DNA of 64,000 nt, taken from the NCBI GenBank assembly GCA_040954595.2, contig CM082592.2, positions 434,001-498,000 of the forward strand. Direction: 5' to 3'. Shown here piece after piece: positions 40,211 through 51,961 of this stretch. The stretch's first letter is position 1; every line of letters starts with the position of its first letter. Made by a program: the position numbers and the translations under genes. The notes below the pieces were generated by a model. It ran no database searches. It was not told where the DNA came from and worked only from the letters and a program-made list of their open reading frames with translations. Source of the stretch: Balanoglossus misakiensis. Its lineage: Eukaryota > Hemichordata.

Positions 40211-42747
40211 GCGGTACGCCGATGTCAGCTTACCCGGCAGTACTGCAAGCCGTGCCCCAAACTAACGTCGGTGTTTGAAACGCCCTGGTTAAATTCGGGC
40301 TTTCTCTATAAATTGACAGGCAATAATGCACTACTACCCGACCAAATGTCGAGTGTTGACCCGCTGTGACTTTCCCTCTTCGGTTTGCCCGACTTAGCCA
40401 ACGTCTTTGTACTAATGTGTCGGGTCTTTTGCAGAGCCAGGCCGAAGGAAATCCGACTTGATCACCGTTGCTAACGAACGCTAGTGTCTGTCATGGTGTG
40501 CCGGGGTTTAGTCGAGCCAGGCCGTAGGAGATCTGACTTGATCATCGTGGTCAATGTACGCGTGTTTCCGCTCTAAAGTGCCGGGGCTTCAGCTAAACCA
40601 GGCCGTAGGAAATCCGACGTAATCACCGTTGATAACTTACGCCAGTCTGTGTCATATAGAGCCGGTGCACCAGCCGAGTCACGCCGTAGGAAATCTGACT
40701 TGATCAACGTGGTCACTGTACGCCTGTTTCTGCTCTAGAGTGCCGGGGCTTCATCTGAGCCAGGCCGTAGGAAACCCGACGTGATTACCGTTGTTAACTT
40801 ACGCCAGTCTGTGTCCTATATATAGTGCGGGGCATCAGCCGTGCCAGGCCTAAGGAAATGTGAGTAGATCAATGTGGTCTCTGTACGCGTGTTTCTGCTC
40901 TAGAATGCCAGGGCTTTAGCCAAGCCATGCCGTAGGAAATCTGACTTGATCAACGTTGCTAACGAACGCTAGTGTCTGTCATGGTGTGCCGGGGTTTTAG
41001 TCGAGCCAAGCCGTAGGAGATCTGACTTGATCATCGTGGTCAATGTACGCGTGTTTCCGCTCTAAAGTGCCGGGGCTTGAGCTAAACCAGGCCGTAGGAA
41101 ATCCGACGTAATCACCGTTGATAACTTACGCCAGTCTGTGTCATATAGAGCCGGTGCACCAGCCGAGTCACGCCGTAGGACATCTGACTTGATCAACGTG
41201 GTCAATGTACGCCTGTTTCTGCTCTAGAGTGCCGGGGCTTCAGCTGAGCCAGGCCGTAGGAAACCCGACGTGATTACCGTTGTTAACTTACGCCAGTCTG
41301 TGTCCTATATATAGTGCCGGGGCATCAGCTGTGCCAGGCCGAAGGAAATGGGAGTAGATCAACGTGGTCTCTGTACGCGTGTTTCTGCTCTAGAGTGCCA
41401 GGGCTTTAGCCAAGCCATGCCGTAGGAAATCTGACTTGATCAACGTTGCTAACGAACGCTAGTGTCTGTCATAGTGTGCCGGGGTTTTAGTCGAGCCAAG
41501 CCGTAGGAGATCAGACTTGATCAACGTGGTCTCTGTACGCGTGTTTCTGCTCTAGAGTGCCAGGGCTTTATCCCAGCCATGCAGTAGAAAATCTGACTTG
41601 ATCACCGTTGCTAACGTGCGCTAGTGTCTGTCATATTGTGACGGAGATTTAGCCGAGCCAGGCCGTAGAAAAATCGACTTGTTCAACGTTACCAGTGTGC
41701 AACTGTTTCTGCTCTAGAGTGTCAGGGTTTTAGCCGACTTATGCTGTAGGAAATCTGAGTTGATGAATGGGAATTCAATGTTAAAAAACCTGTGTGGAAA
41801 GTGTCTCTACCCTTTTGAAACTAAGAAAATAATTTATTCTTATTTATTTTGTAAAAATCACAATTTTTCGAAAAAAAGTCGAAAATGGTAATTTTGTCTT
41901 GGGTGATTCAAATTATACCGCCTTTTCTGGAATTTGCAGCACTTTTTACAAGAGAACGACACTTCATGCTCCATAATATTTCCGAAAATGAAGAAAAGAG
42001 TTAATTTTTTATGATTTTTTAAAAATTTACCATTTTTGTCAAAATATGGCCAAAATGGCTATTTTTTCTTGAATTCCGTCAATATCTCTGCATTTTTGGA
42101 GTGGTCGAAAGTTTTAACATACAATCAACATGTCATATATGATCAGGGCACCAAATTCGAAGAACAAAGGTTTTTTTTATTTTTTTTTCTAAAAATGACA
42201 TTTTCAAGGAAAATTTGGTTAAACGCAATTTTGTCTGCAGTGAGCCAAATTGGCTGTTTTTTTGTGGAATTTGTATCGATATATGTATACGAAGAGCATT
42301 CTATACTCCATCAGATTTCCGAAAATGTAGAAAACAGGTATTTTTTGTAATTTTCAAAAATTTACCATTTTGACCGAATTGTGGCTAAAATTGTTATTTT
42401 CGTGTTGAATGCCGCCAGTGTCACTGCTTTTAAAAGTCATTAAAACTTTTAACATACAAGCAATTTTTATATATGATCAGGTCACCGAATTTAAAGAATA
42501 AAGAATGTTTTCCCTAAAATGACCTTTTTGGTGCAAAAACGAATAAAACGCAATTTTGTATTAAATCAGCTCATTCAGAGTGCATTTTTTATAATCAGCA
42601 CCATTTTTACATATAATGGAAATTTCATACATCATCAGATATCCAAATATGAAAAAATGATTTAGATTTTAGATGATTGTCCAAAAGTAGCTGATATCTA
42701 ATAAATATAGTATTGAACCGTTCTGTTCCCCCCCCCCTACATTACAT
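40211..42747. repeat. Satellite unit 21, 2,537 bp, 16 submonomers
   Basis: Reads m1-m6, m7, an m8/m2 hybrid, then m3-m10. The left part continues the unit 6/17 haplotype. From m6 (40826) onward it matches unit 1 at a fixed 39,023-bp offset. Confidence 0.88.
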
Positions 42748-45268
42748 GCGGTACGCCGATGTCAGCTTACCCGTCAGTACTGCAGGCCGTGCCCACAACT
42801 AACGTCGGTGTTTGAAACGCCCTGGTTAAATTCGGGCTTTCTCTATAAATTGACAGGCAATAATGTAGTCCTACCGGAACAAATGTCGAGTGTTGACCCG
42901 CTGTGACTTTCCCTCTTCGGTTTGCCCGACTTAGCCAACGTCTTTGTACTAGAGTGTCGGGTGTTTTGCAGAGCCAGGCCGAAGGAAATCCGACTTGATC
43001 ACCGTTGCTAACGAACGCTAGTGTCTGTCATGGTGTGCCGGGGTTTTAGTCGAGCCAGGCCGTAGGAGATCTGACTGGATCATCGTGGTCAATGTACGCG
43101 TGTTTCCGCTCTAAAGTGCCGGGGCTTCAGCTAAACCAGGCCGTAGGAAATCCGACGTAATCACCGTTGATAACTTACGCCAGTCTGTGTCATATAGAGC
43201 CGGTGCACCAGCCGAGTCACGCCGTAGGAATCTGATTTGATCAACGTGGTCAATGTACGCCTGTTTCTGCTCTAGAGTGCCGGGGCTTCAGCTGAGCCAG
43301 GCCGTAGGAAACCCGACGTGATTACCGTTGTTAACTTACGCCAGTCTGTGTCCTATATATAGTGCGGGGCATCAGCCGTGCCAGGCCTAAGGAAATGTGA
43401 GTAGATCAATGTGGACTCTGTACGCGTGTTTCTGCTCTAGAATGCCAGGGCTTTAGCCAAGCCATGCCGTAGGAAATCTGAATTGATCAACGTTGCTAAC
43501 GAACGCTAGTGTCTGTCATAGTGTGCCGGGGTTTTAGTCGAGCCAAGCCGTAGGAGATCTGACTTGATCATCGTGGTCAATGTACGCGTGTTTCCGCTCT
43601 AAAGTGCCGGGGCTTGAGCTAAACCAGGCCGTAGGAAATCCGACGTAATCACCGTTGATAACTTACGCCAGTCTGTGTCATATAGAGCCGATGCACCAGC
43701 CGAGTCACACCGTAGGAAATCTTACTTGGTCAACGTGGTCAATGTACGCCTGTTTCTGCTCTAGAGTGCCGGGGCTTCAGCTGAGCCAGGCAGTGGGAAA
43801 CCCGACGTGATTACCGTTGTTAACTTACGCCAGTTTGTGTCCTATATATAGTGCCGGGGCATCAGCCGTGCCAGGCCGAAGGAAATGTGAGTAGATCAAC
43901 GTGGTCTCTGTACGCGTGTTTCTGCTCTAGAGTGCCAGGGCTTTAGCCAAGCCATGCCGTAGGAAATCTGACTTGATCAACGTTGCTAACGAACGCTAGT
44001 GTCTGTCATAGTGTGCCGGGGTTTTAGTCGAGCCAAGCCGTAGGAGATCAGACTTGATCAACGTGGTCTCTGTACGCCTGTTTCTGCTCTAGAGTGCCGG
44101 GGCTTTATCCAAGCCATGCCGTAGAAAATCTGACTTGATCACCGTTGCTAACGTACGCTAGTGTCTGTCATATTGTGACGAGATTTAGCCGAGCCAGGCC
44201 GTAGAAAAATCGACTTGTTCAACGTTATCAGTGTGCAACTGTTTCTGCTCTAGAGTGTCAGGGTTTTAGCCGACTTATGCTGTAGGAAATCTGAGTTGAT
44301 GAACGGGAATTCAATGTTAGAAAACCCGTGTGGAAAGTATCTCTACCCGTTTGAAACTAAGAAAAGAATTTATTCTTATTTATTTTGTAAAAAAGACAAT
44401 TTTTCGAAAACAAGTCGAAAATGGTAATTTTGTCTTGGTTGATTCAAATTATACCACATTTTCTGGAATTTGCAGCACTTTTTACAAGAGAACGACACTT
44501 CATGCTCCATAATATTTCCGAAAATGAAGAAAAGAGTTTTATTTTTTATGATTTTTTAAAAATGTACCATTTTGTCAAAATATGGCCAAAATGGCTATAT
44601 TTTCTTGAATTCCGTCAATATCTCTGCATTTTTGGAGTGGTCGAAAGTTTTAACATACAATCAACATGTCATATATGATCAGGGCACCAAATTCGAAGAA
44701 CGAAGGTTTTTTTATTTTATTTTTCTAAAAATGACATTTTCAAGGAAAATTTGGTAAAACGCAATTTTGTCTGCAGTGAGCCAAATTAGACGGTCTTTTG
44801 TGGAATTTGTATCGATATATATATACGAAGAGCATTCTATACTCCATCAGATTTCCGAAAATGTAGAAAACAGGTATTTTTTGTAATATTCAAAAATTTA
44901 CCATTTTGACCAAATTGTGGTTAAAATTGTTATTTTCGTGTTGAATGCCGCCAGTGTCACTGCTTTTAAAAGTCATAAAAACTTTTAACATACAAGCAAT
45001 TGCTTATATATGATCAGGTCACCGAATTAAAAAAATAAAGAATGTTTTGCCTAAAAATGACCTTTTTGGTGCAAAAACGAATAAAACGCAATTTTGTATT
45101 AAATCAGCTCATTCAGAGTGCATTTTTTATAATCAGCACCATTTTTACATCATCAGATATCCAAATATGAAAAAATGATTTAGATTTTAGATGATTGTCC
45201 AAAATTAGCTGATATCTAATAAATGTAGTATTGAACCGTTCTGTCCCCCCCCCCCCCCTACATTATAT
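42748..45268. repeat. Satellite unit 22, 2,521 bp, 16 submonomers
   Basis: Same monomer order as unit 21, but with the variant C-block of units 12 and 19. About 20 bp (usually acatataatggaaatttcat) are missing near 45149 in the third AT subrepeat. Confidence 0.87.
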
Positions 45269-47485
45269 GCGGTACGCCGATGTCAGCTTAACCGGCAGTA
45301 CTGCAGGCCGTGCCCCCAACTAACGTCGGTGTTTGAAACGCCCTGGTTAAATTCGGGCTTTCTCTATAAATTGACAGGCAATAATGCAGTCCTACCCGAA
45401 CAAATGTCGAGTGTTGACCCACTGTGACTTTCCCTCTTCGGTTTGCCCGACTTAGCCAACGTCTTTGTACTAATGTGTCGGGTCTTTTGCAGAGCCAGGC
45501 CGAAGGAAATCCGACTTGATCACCGTTGCTAACGAACGCTAGTGTCTGTCATGGTGTGCCGGGGTTTTAGTCGAGCCAGGCCGTAGGAGATCTGACTTGA
45601 TCATCGTGGTCAATGTACGCGTGTTTCCGCTCTAAAGTGCCGGGGCTTCAGCTAAACCATGCCGTAGGAAATCCGGCGTAATCACCGTTGATAACTCACG
45701 CCAGTCTGTGTCATATAGAGCCGGTGCACCAGCCGAGTCACGCCGTAGGAAATCTGACTTGATCAACGTGGTCAATGTACGCCTGTTTCTGCTCTAGAGT
45801 GCCGGGGCTTCAGCTGAGCCAGGCCGTAGGAAACCCGACGTGATTACCGTTGTTAACTTATGCAAGTCTGTGTCCTATATATACTGCCGGGGCATCAGCC
45901 GTGCCAGGCCGAAGGAAATGTGAGTAGATCAACGTGGTTTCTGTACGCGTGTTTCTGCTCTAGAGTGCCAGGGCTTTAGCCAAGCCATGCCGTAGGAAAT
46001 CTGACTTGATCACCGTTGCTAACGAACGCTAGTGTCTGTCATAGTGTGCCGGGGTTTTAGTCGAGCCAGGCCGTAGGAAATCTGACTTGATCAACGTGGT
46101 CAATGTACGCCTGTTTCTGCTCTAGAATGCCGGGGTTTCAGCTGAGCCAGGCCGTAGGAAACCCGACGTGATTACCGTTGTTAACTTACGCCAGTCTGTG
46201 TCCTATATATAGTGCCGGGGCATCAGCCATGCCAGGCCGAAGGAAATGTGAGTAGATCAACGTGGTCTCTGTACGCGTGTTTCTGCTCTAGAGTGCCGGG
46301 GCTTTATCCAAGCCATGCCGTAGAAAATCTGACTTGCACACCGTTGTTAACGTACGGTAGTGTCTGTCATATTGTGACGGAGATTTAGCCGAGCCAGGCC
46401 GTAGAAAAATCGACTTGTTCAACGTTACCAGTGTGCAACTGTTTCTGCTCTAAAGTCTCAGGGTTTTAGCCGACTTATGCTGTAGGAAATCTGAGTTGAT
46501 GAACGGGAATTCAATGTTAGAAAACCCGTGTGGAAAGTATCTCTACCCGTTTGAAACTAAGAAAAGAATTAATTCTTATTTATTTTGTAAAAAAGACAAT
46601 TTTTCGAAAAAAAGTCGAAAATGGTAATTTTGTCTTGGGTGATTCAAATTATACCGCCTTTTCTGGAATTTGCAGCACTTTTTACAAGAGAACGACACTT
46701 CATGCTCCATAATATTTCCGAAAATGAAGAAAAGAGTTAATTTTTTATGATTTTTTAAAAATTTACCATTTTTGTCAAAATATGGCCAAAATGGCTATTT
46801 TTTCTTGAATTCCGTCAATATCTCTGCATTTTTGGAGTGGTCGAAAGTCTAAACATACAATCAACATGTCATATATGATCAGGGCACCAAATTCGAAGAT
46901 AAAAGGTTTTTTTATTTTTTTTTTCTAAAAATGACATTTTCAAGGAAAATTTTGTAAAACGCAATTTTGTCTGCAGTGAGCCAAATTAGACGGTCTTTTG
47001 TGGAATTTGTATCGATATATACATACGAAGAGCATTCTATACTCCATCAGATTTCCGAAAATGTAGAAAACAGGTATTTTTTGTAATTTTCAAAAATTTA
47101 CCATTTTGACCAAATTGTGGCTAAAATTGTTATTTTCGTGTTGAATGCCGCCAGTGTCACTGCTTTTAAAAGTCATAAAAACTTTTAACATACAAGCAAT
47201 TGTTTATATATGATCAGGTCACCGAATTAAAAAAATAAAGAATGTTTTGCCTAAAAATGCCCTTTTTGGTGCAAAAACGAATAAAACGCAATTTTGCATT
47301 AAATCAGCTCATTCAGAGTGCATTTTTATAATCAGCACCATTTTTACATATAATGGAAATGTCATACATCATCAGATATCCAAATATGAAAAGATGATTT
47401 ACATTTTAGATGATTGTCCAAAATTAGCTGATATCTGATAAATGTAGTTTTGAACCGTTCTGTTCCCCCCCCCCCTACATTATAT
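45269..47485. repeat. Satellite unit 23, 2,217 bp, 12 submonomers
   Basis: Reads m1-m6, an m7/m1 hybrid, an m2/m4 hybrid, m5, m6, m9, m10. It carries ctctaaagtctcaggg and aattaattc, variants also found in the AT-deleted unit 20, but its AT block is complete. Confidence 0.87.
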
Positions 47486-49371
47486 GCGGTACGCTGATGT
47501 CAGCTTACCCGGCAGTACTGCAGGCCGTGCCCCCAACTAACGTCGGTGTTTGAAACGCCCTGGTTAAATTCGGGCTTTCTCTATAAATTGACAGGCAATA
47601 ATGCAGTCCTACCGGAACAAATGTCGAGTGTTGACCCGCTGTGACTTTTCCTGTTCGGTTTGCCCGACTTAGCCAACGTCTTTGTACTAGAGTGTCGGGT
47701 CTTTTGCAGAGCCAGGCCGAAGGAAATCCGACTTGATCACCGTTGCTAACGAACGCTAGTGTCTGTCATGGTGTGCCGGGGTTTTAGTCGAGCCAGGCCG
47801 TAGGAGATCTGACTTGATCATCGTGGTCAATGTACGCGTGTTTCCGCTCTAAAGTGCCGGGGCTTCAGCTAAACCAGGCCGTAGGAAATCCGACGTAATC
47901 ACCGTTGATAACTTACGCCAGTCTGTGTCATATAGAGCCGGTGCACCAGCCGAGTCACGCCGTAGGAAATCTGACTTGATCAACGTGGTCAATGTACGCC
48001 TGTTTCTGCTCTAGAGCGCCGGGGCTTCAGCTGAGCCAGGCCGTAGGAAACCCGACGTGATTACCGTTGTTAACTTACGCCAGTCTGTGTCCTATATATA
48101 GTGCCGGGGCATCAGCCGTGCCAGGCCGAAGGAAATGTGAGTAGATCAACGTGGTCTCTGTACGCGTGTTTCTGCTCTAGTGCCTGGGCTTTATCCAAGC
48201 CATGCCGTAGAAAATCTGACTTGATCACCGTTGCTAACGTACGATAGTGTCTGTCATATTGTGACGGAGATTTAGCCGAGCCAGGCCGTAGAAAAATCGA
48301 CTTGTTCAACGTTACCAGTGTGCAACTGTTTCTGCTCTAAAGTCTCAGGGTTTTAGCCGACTTATGCTGTAGGAAATCTGAGTTGATGAACGGGAATTCA
48401 ATGTTAGAAAACCTGTGTGGAAAGTGTCTCTACCCGTTTGAAACTAAGAAAAGAATTAATTCTTATTTATTTTGTAAAAAAGAAAATTTTTCGAAAAAAA
48501 GTCGAAAATGGTAATTTTGTCTTGGGTGATTCAAATTATACCGCCTTTTCTGGAATTTGCAGAACTTTTTAGAAGAGAACGACACTTCATGCTCCATAAT
48601 ATTTCCGAAAATGAAGAAAAGAGTTAATTTTTTATGATTTTTTAAAAATTTACCATTTTTGTCAAAATATGGCCAAAATGGCTATTTTTTCTTGAATTCC
48701 GTCAATATCCCTGCATTTTTGGAGTGGTCGAAAGTTTTAACATACAATCAACATGTCATATATGATCAGGGCACCAAATTCGAAGATAAAAGGTTTCTTA
48801 ATTTTTTTTTTCTAAAAATGACATTTTCAAGGAAAATTTTGTAAAACGCAATTTTGTCTGCAGTGAGCCAAATTAGACGGTCTTTTGTGGAATTTGTATC
48901 GATATATACATACGAAGAGCATTCTATACTCCATCAGATTTCCGAAAATGTAGAAAACAGGTATTTTTTGTAATTTTCAAAAATTTACCATTTTGACCAA
49001 ATTGTGGCTAAAATTGTTATTTTCGTGTTGAATGCCGCCAGTGTCACTGCTTTTAAAAGTCATAAAAACTTTTAACATACAAGCAATTGTTTATATATGA
49101 TCAGGTCACCGAATTAAACAAATAAAGAATGTTTTGCCTAAAAATGACCTTTTTGGTGCAAAAACGAATAAAACGCAATTTTGCATTAAATCAGCTCATT
49201 CAGAGTGCATTTTTATAATCAGCACCATTTTTACATATAATGGAAATGTCATACATCATCTGATATCCAAATATGAAAAGATGATTTAGATTTTAGATGA
49301 TTGTCCAAAATTAGCTGATATCTGATAAATGTAGTATTGAACCGTTCTGTTCCCCCCCCCCTACATTATAT
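47486..49371. repeat. Satellite unit 24, 1,886 bp, 8 submonomers
   Basis: Reads m1-m6, m9, m10 with a 2-bp loss at the m6/m9 joint (ctctagtgcctggg near 48177). Like unit 23 it has the ctctaaagtctcaggg marker of the AT-deleted variants with an intact AT block. Confidence 0.87.
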
Positions 49372-50498
49372 GCGGTACGCTGATGTCAGCTTACCCGGCA
49401 GTACCGCAGGCCGTGCCCCCAACTAACGTCGGTGTTTGAAACGCCCTGGTTAAATTCGGGCTTTCTCTATAAATTGACAGGAAATAATGCAGTCCTACCG
49501 TAACAAATGTCGAGTGTTGACCCGCTGTGACTTTCCCTGTTCGGTTTGCCCGACTTAGCCAACGTCTTTGTACTAGAGTGTCGGGTCTTTTGCAGAGCCA
49601 GGCCGTAGGAAATCCGACTTGATCACCGTTGCTAACGAACGCTAGTGTCTGTCATGGTGTGCCGGGGTTTTAGTCGAGCCAGGCCGTAGGATATCTGACT
49701 TGATCATCGTGGTCAATGTACGCGTGTTTCCGCTCTAAAGTGCCGGGGCTTCAGCTAAACCAGGCCGTAGGAAATCCGACGTAATCACCGTTGATAACTT
49801 ACGCCAGTCTGTGTCATATAGAGCCGGTGCACCAGCCGAGTCACGCCGTAGGAAATCTGACTTGATCAACGTGGTCAATGTACGCCTGTTTCTGCTCTAG
49901 AGCGCCGGGGCTTCAGCTGAGCCAGGCCGTAGGAAACCCGACGTGATTACTGTTGTTAACTTACGCCAGTCTGTGTCCTATATATAGTGCCGGGGCATCA
50001 GCCGTGCCAGGCCGAAGGAAATGTGAGTAGATCAACGTGGTTTTTGTACGTGTGTTTCTGCTCTAGAGTGCCAGGGCTTTAGCCAAGCCATGCCGTAGGA
50101 AATCTGACTTGATCAACGTTGCTAACGAACGCTAGTGTCTGTCATAGTGTGCCGGGGTTTTAGTCGAGCCAAGCCGTAGGAGATCAGACTTGATCAACGT
50201 GGTCTCTGTACGCGTGTTTCTGCTCTAGAGTGTCGGGGCTTTATCCAAGCCATGCCGTAGAAAATCTGACTTGATCACCGTTGCTAACGTACGCTAGTGT
50301 CTGTAATATTGTGACGGAGATTTAGCCGAGCCAGGCCGTAGAAAAATTGACTTGTTCAACGTTTCCAGTGTGCAACTGTTTCTGCTCTAGAGTGTCAGGG
50401 TTTTAGCCGACTTATGCTGTAGGAAATCTGAGTTGATGAACGGGAAGTCAATGTTAGGAAACCCGTGTGGAAAGTATCTCTACCCGTTTGAAACTAAG
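49372..50498. repeat. Satellite unit 25, left part (interrupted)
   Basis: C-block, submonomers m1-m10 and the junction monomer (gggaagtcaatgttagg variant), cut by the retrotransposon after aaactaag. The unit continues at 59784. Confidence 0.93.
50495..50498. other. Target site duplication TAAG (left)
   Basis: TAAG directly precedes the LTR. The unoccupied site in other units reads gaaactaagaaaagaattt, with a single TAAG, which confirms a 4-bp duplication. Confidence 0.92.
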
Positions 50499-51882
50499 TG
50501 TAACCTCACTCGCAATTACATATAATACAAAAAGGGCCCTGGTGGCATTGCGGCACCTTCGCTCCACACTACTCAATCAGATGCAACAAGAAACAATTTT
50601 CTCTCTCCGATAAGTTCAAATATAAAAGAAAAAACTTGACAGCACTCAATCTCTGAATGGCGGTCTCTATCACTGAACAACAAAAAAATCAAGCAATTCC
50701 ATACTGATCACACTAGTGCACCTGTTTACAACAGGGGGTGCACTGTAAAAAGAAAATGAAATGTTAATCTGTATCACTGATAATACAAGAAGAATAAAGT
50801 TCACTCTCAATGTACGTAGCTGTATAAATCAATGTACTCAGCAGTGGAAATCAGCGTATTCCGCTGTATAAATCAATGTACTCAGCAGTGTGAATCAGCG
50901 TATTCCGCTGTATAAATCAATGTACTCAGCAGTGTGAATCAGCGTATTCCGCTGTATAAATCAATGTACTCGGCAGTAAAAATCAGTGTACTCCGCTGTA
51001 TAAATCAATGTACACGGCAGTAGAAATCAGTTCACTTTTCCCACAATAGTTCGAAAAAATAAAAGTTCACTGTTCACACAATAGTTCAAAAGAAAATAAC
51101 AGTTCACTATCAATGTACTCAGCTGTATGACTCAGTTTGCTGTCCCCGTAAACAGTTCTGGCGCTGAATCCAACTTCAACTGGCACAATCCGCTGGTACA
51201 TGGCAAACCACGGCGAATCCCTCAGAACGTCTGCAAACTGCTACACCCGAAGCCGGCGAATCCCTCGGAACGGCAGCAAACCGCAAACTGTTGCACAGAA
51301 AATCGGCGAATCCCTCAGAAAGGCAGCAAACAGCGACTGTAGCACACAAGCGGCTCGGTGTATCAAAACTGATGGGTCCGCTATCAATACATGTACTTAT
51401 CTCTCTCCGTCTCTAGCTCGCTCGCATCACACGCCAGCACGACTCATGGGGGCAGCCATCTTGGAAAGTTTTGTTTAGAACTGCATACGTGGCCGAATCT
51501 CCGACTCAACTTCGGCCCTACTCGGCTCGTCACGCACTCACCGTCTAGCTGGAACTTCTTGGCCAATTCAAAAAATATAGTTTCTTTTCAAACCACATCT
51601 CGCTCTTCCGAATTCAGTGTCACTGTTGGCACTCCGTCCGCCTGTATCAGAGACCTGCACGCCTCAATACATGACTTCTGGCTGAAACCTGGGCTGCAAT
51701 TTCAGACGAAAATCTCCCAGCAATTTCTGGACGACCAGCTCACGCGTACTCAAATTTTCCACACTCCCTTCAAAAAAAAAAAACCCCAACAACTCCCCGG
51801 ATGAACTGCTGTACCGGCTGAGGGCGCTGCTGTCACCTTTCCCGTAAAGTACCCGGATGCTACTCAGTAACCATGGGTTACA
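50499..51882 (-). repeat. 3' LTR (sense orientation), 1,384 bp
   Basis: Downstream LTR of the minus-strand element, TGTAAC...GTTACA. It is 99.7% identical to the 5' LTR by direct comparison (4 mismatches). The short frames on the plus strand here occur identically in both LTRs and have no recognisable domain. Confidence 0.95.
50821..51030. repeat. 44-bp tandem repeats in the 3' LTR
   Basis: Starts at 50821, 50865, 50909, 50953 and 50997 (exact 44-bp steps, about 4.8 copies). Core: tgtataaatcaatgtact, then c-gcagt, then aatcagcgtattccgc. A shorter related segment occurs near 51110. Confidence 0.92.
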
Positions 51883-51894
51883 TTCTCCCCCTCC
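51883..51894 (-). promoter_or_regulatory. Polypurine tract
   Basis: On the minus strand GGAGGGGGAGAA lies directly before the 3' LTR. This all-purine run at the expected position is the primer for plus-strand DNA synthesis in LTR elements. Confidence 0.88.
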
Positions 51895-51961
51895 AAATAT
51901 GGGCGTCCTCGTCCATTACATCATCGGACAACATTCTTCTATTCAGGTAAGTAATGTAGTC
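51895..51961 (-). other. Short 3' untranslated stretch between pol and PPT
   Basis: Only 67 bases separate the pol stop from the polypurine tract, which leaves no room for an env or accessory gene. Confidence 0.8.

Larger units (their letters stand above)
1..50498. repeat. Satellite array, left part (unit about 2.05 kb)
   Basis: Tandem head-to-tail satellite. The marker GCGGTACG recurs at 1349, 3729, 5766, 8310, 9707, 11261, 13318, 14878, 16931, 18827, 20881, 22929, 24966, 27013, 29064, 31111, 32667, 34724, 36779, 38658, 40211, 42748, 45269, 47486 and 49372. All copies have the same orientation and high mutual identity. Each unit is a C-tract, a block of about 210 bp, a GC-richer block of 81-bp submonomers and an AT-rich block of about 0.9 kb. 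No gene is visible in the array. The left boundary lies outside the window. The sequence alone does not show whether it is centromeric, subtelomeric or interstitial. Confidence 0.97.

Noticed and set aside
334-49000. Dozens of 60-104-codon plus-strand frames recurring in the AT block and C-block
   Set aside because: Most begin at GTG, TTG or other non-ATG codons, and they are broken in many units by T-run and C-run length changes. Their conservation is explained by satellite homogenisation. No domain is recognisable.
1-50498. Calling the array centromeric or looking for a CENP-B box
   Set aside because: I found no convincing match to the CENP-B box pattern in the units, and sequence alone cannot place the array.
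51127-51804. Plus-strand frames of 71-137 codons in the LTRs, repeated at 59027-59722
   Set aside because: Present twice only because the LTR is duplicated. They run antisense to the element and end at an A-run indel that changes the frame between the two copies.
51883-51961. A possible env gene between pol and the 3' LTR
   Set aside because: Only 79 bases including the PPT remain, and the Pol C-terminal tail has no membrane segment or signal peptide.
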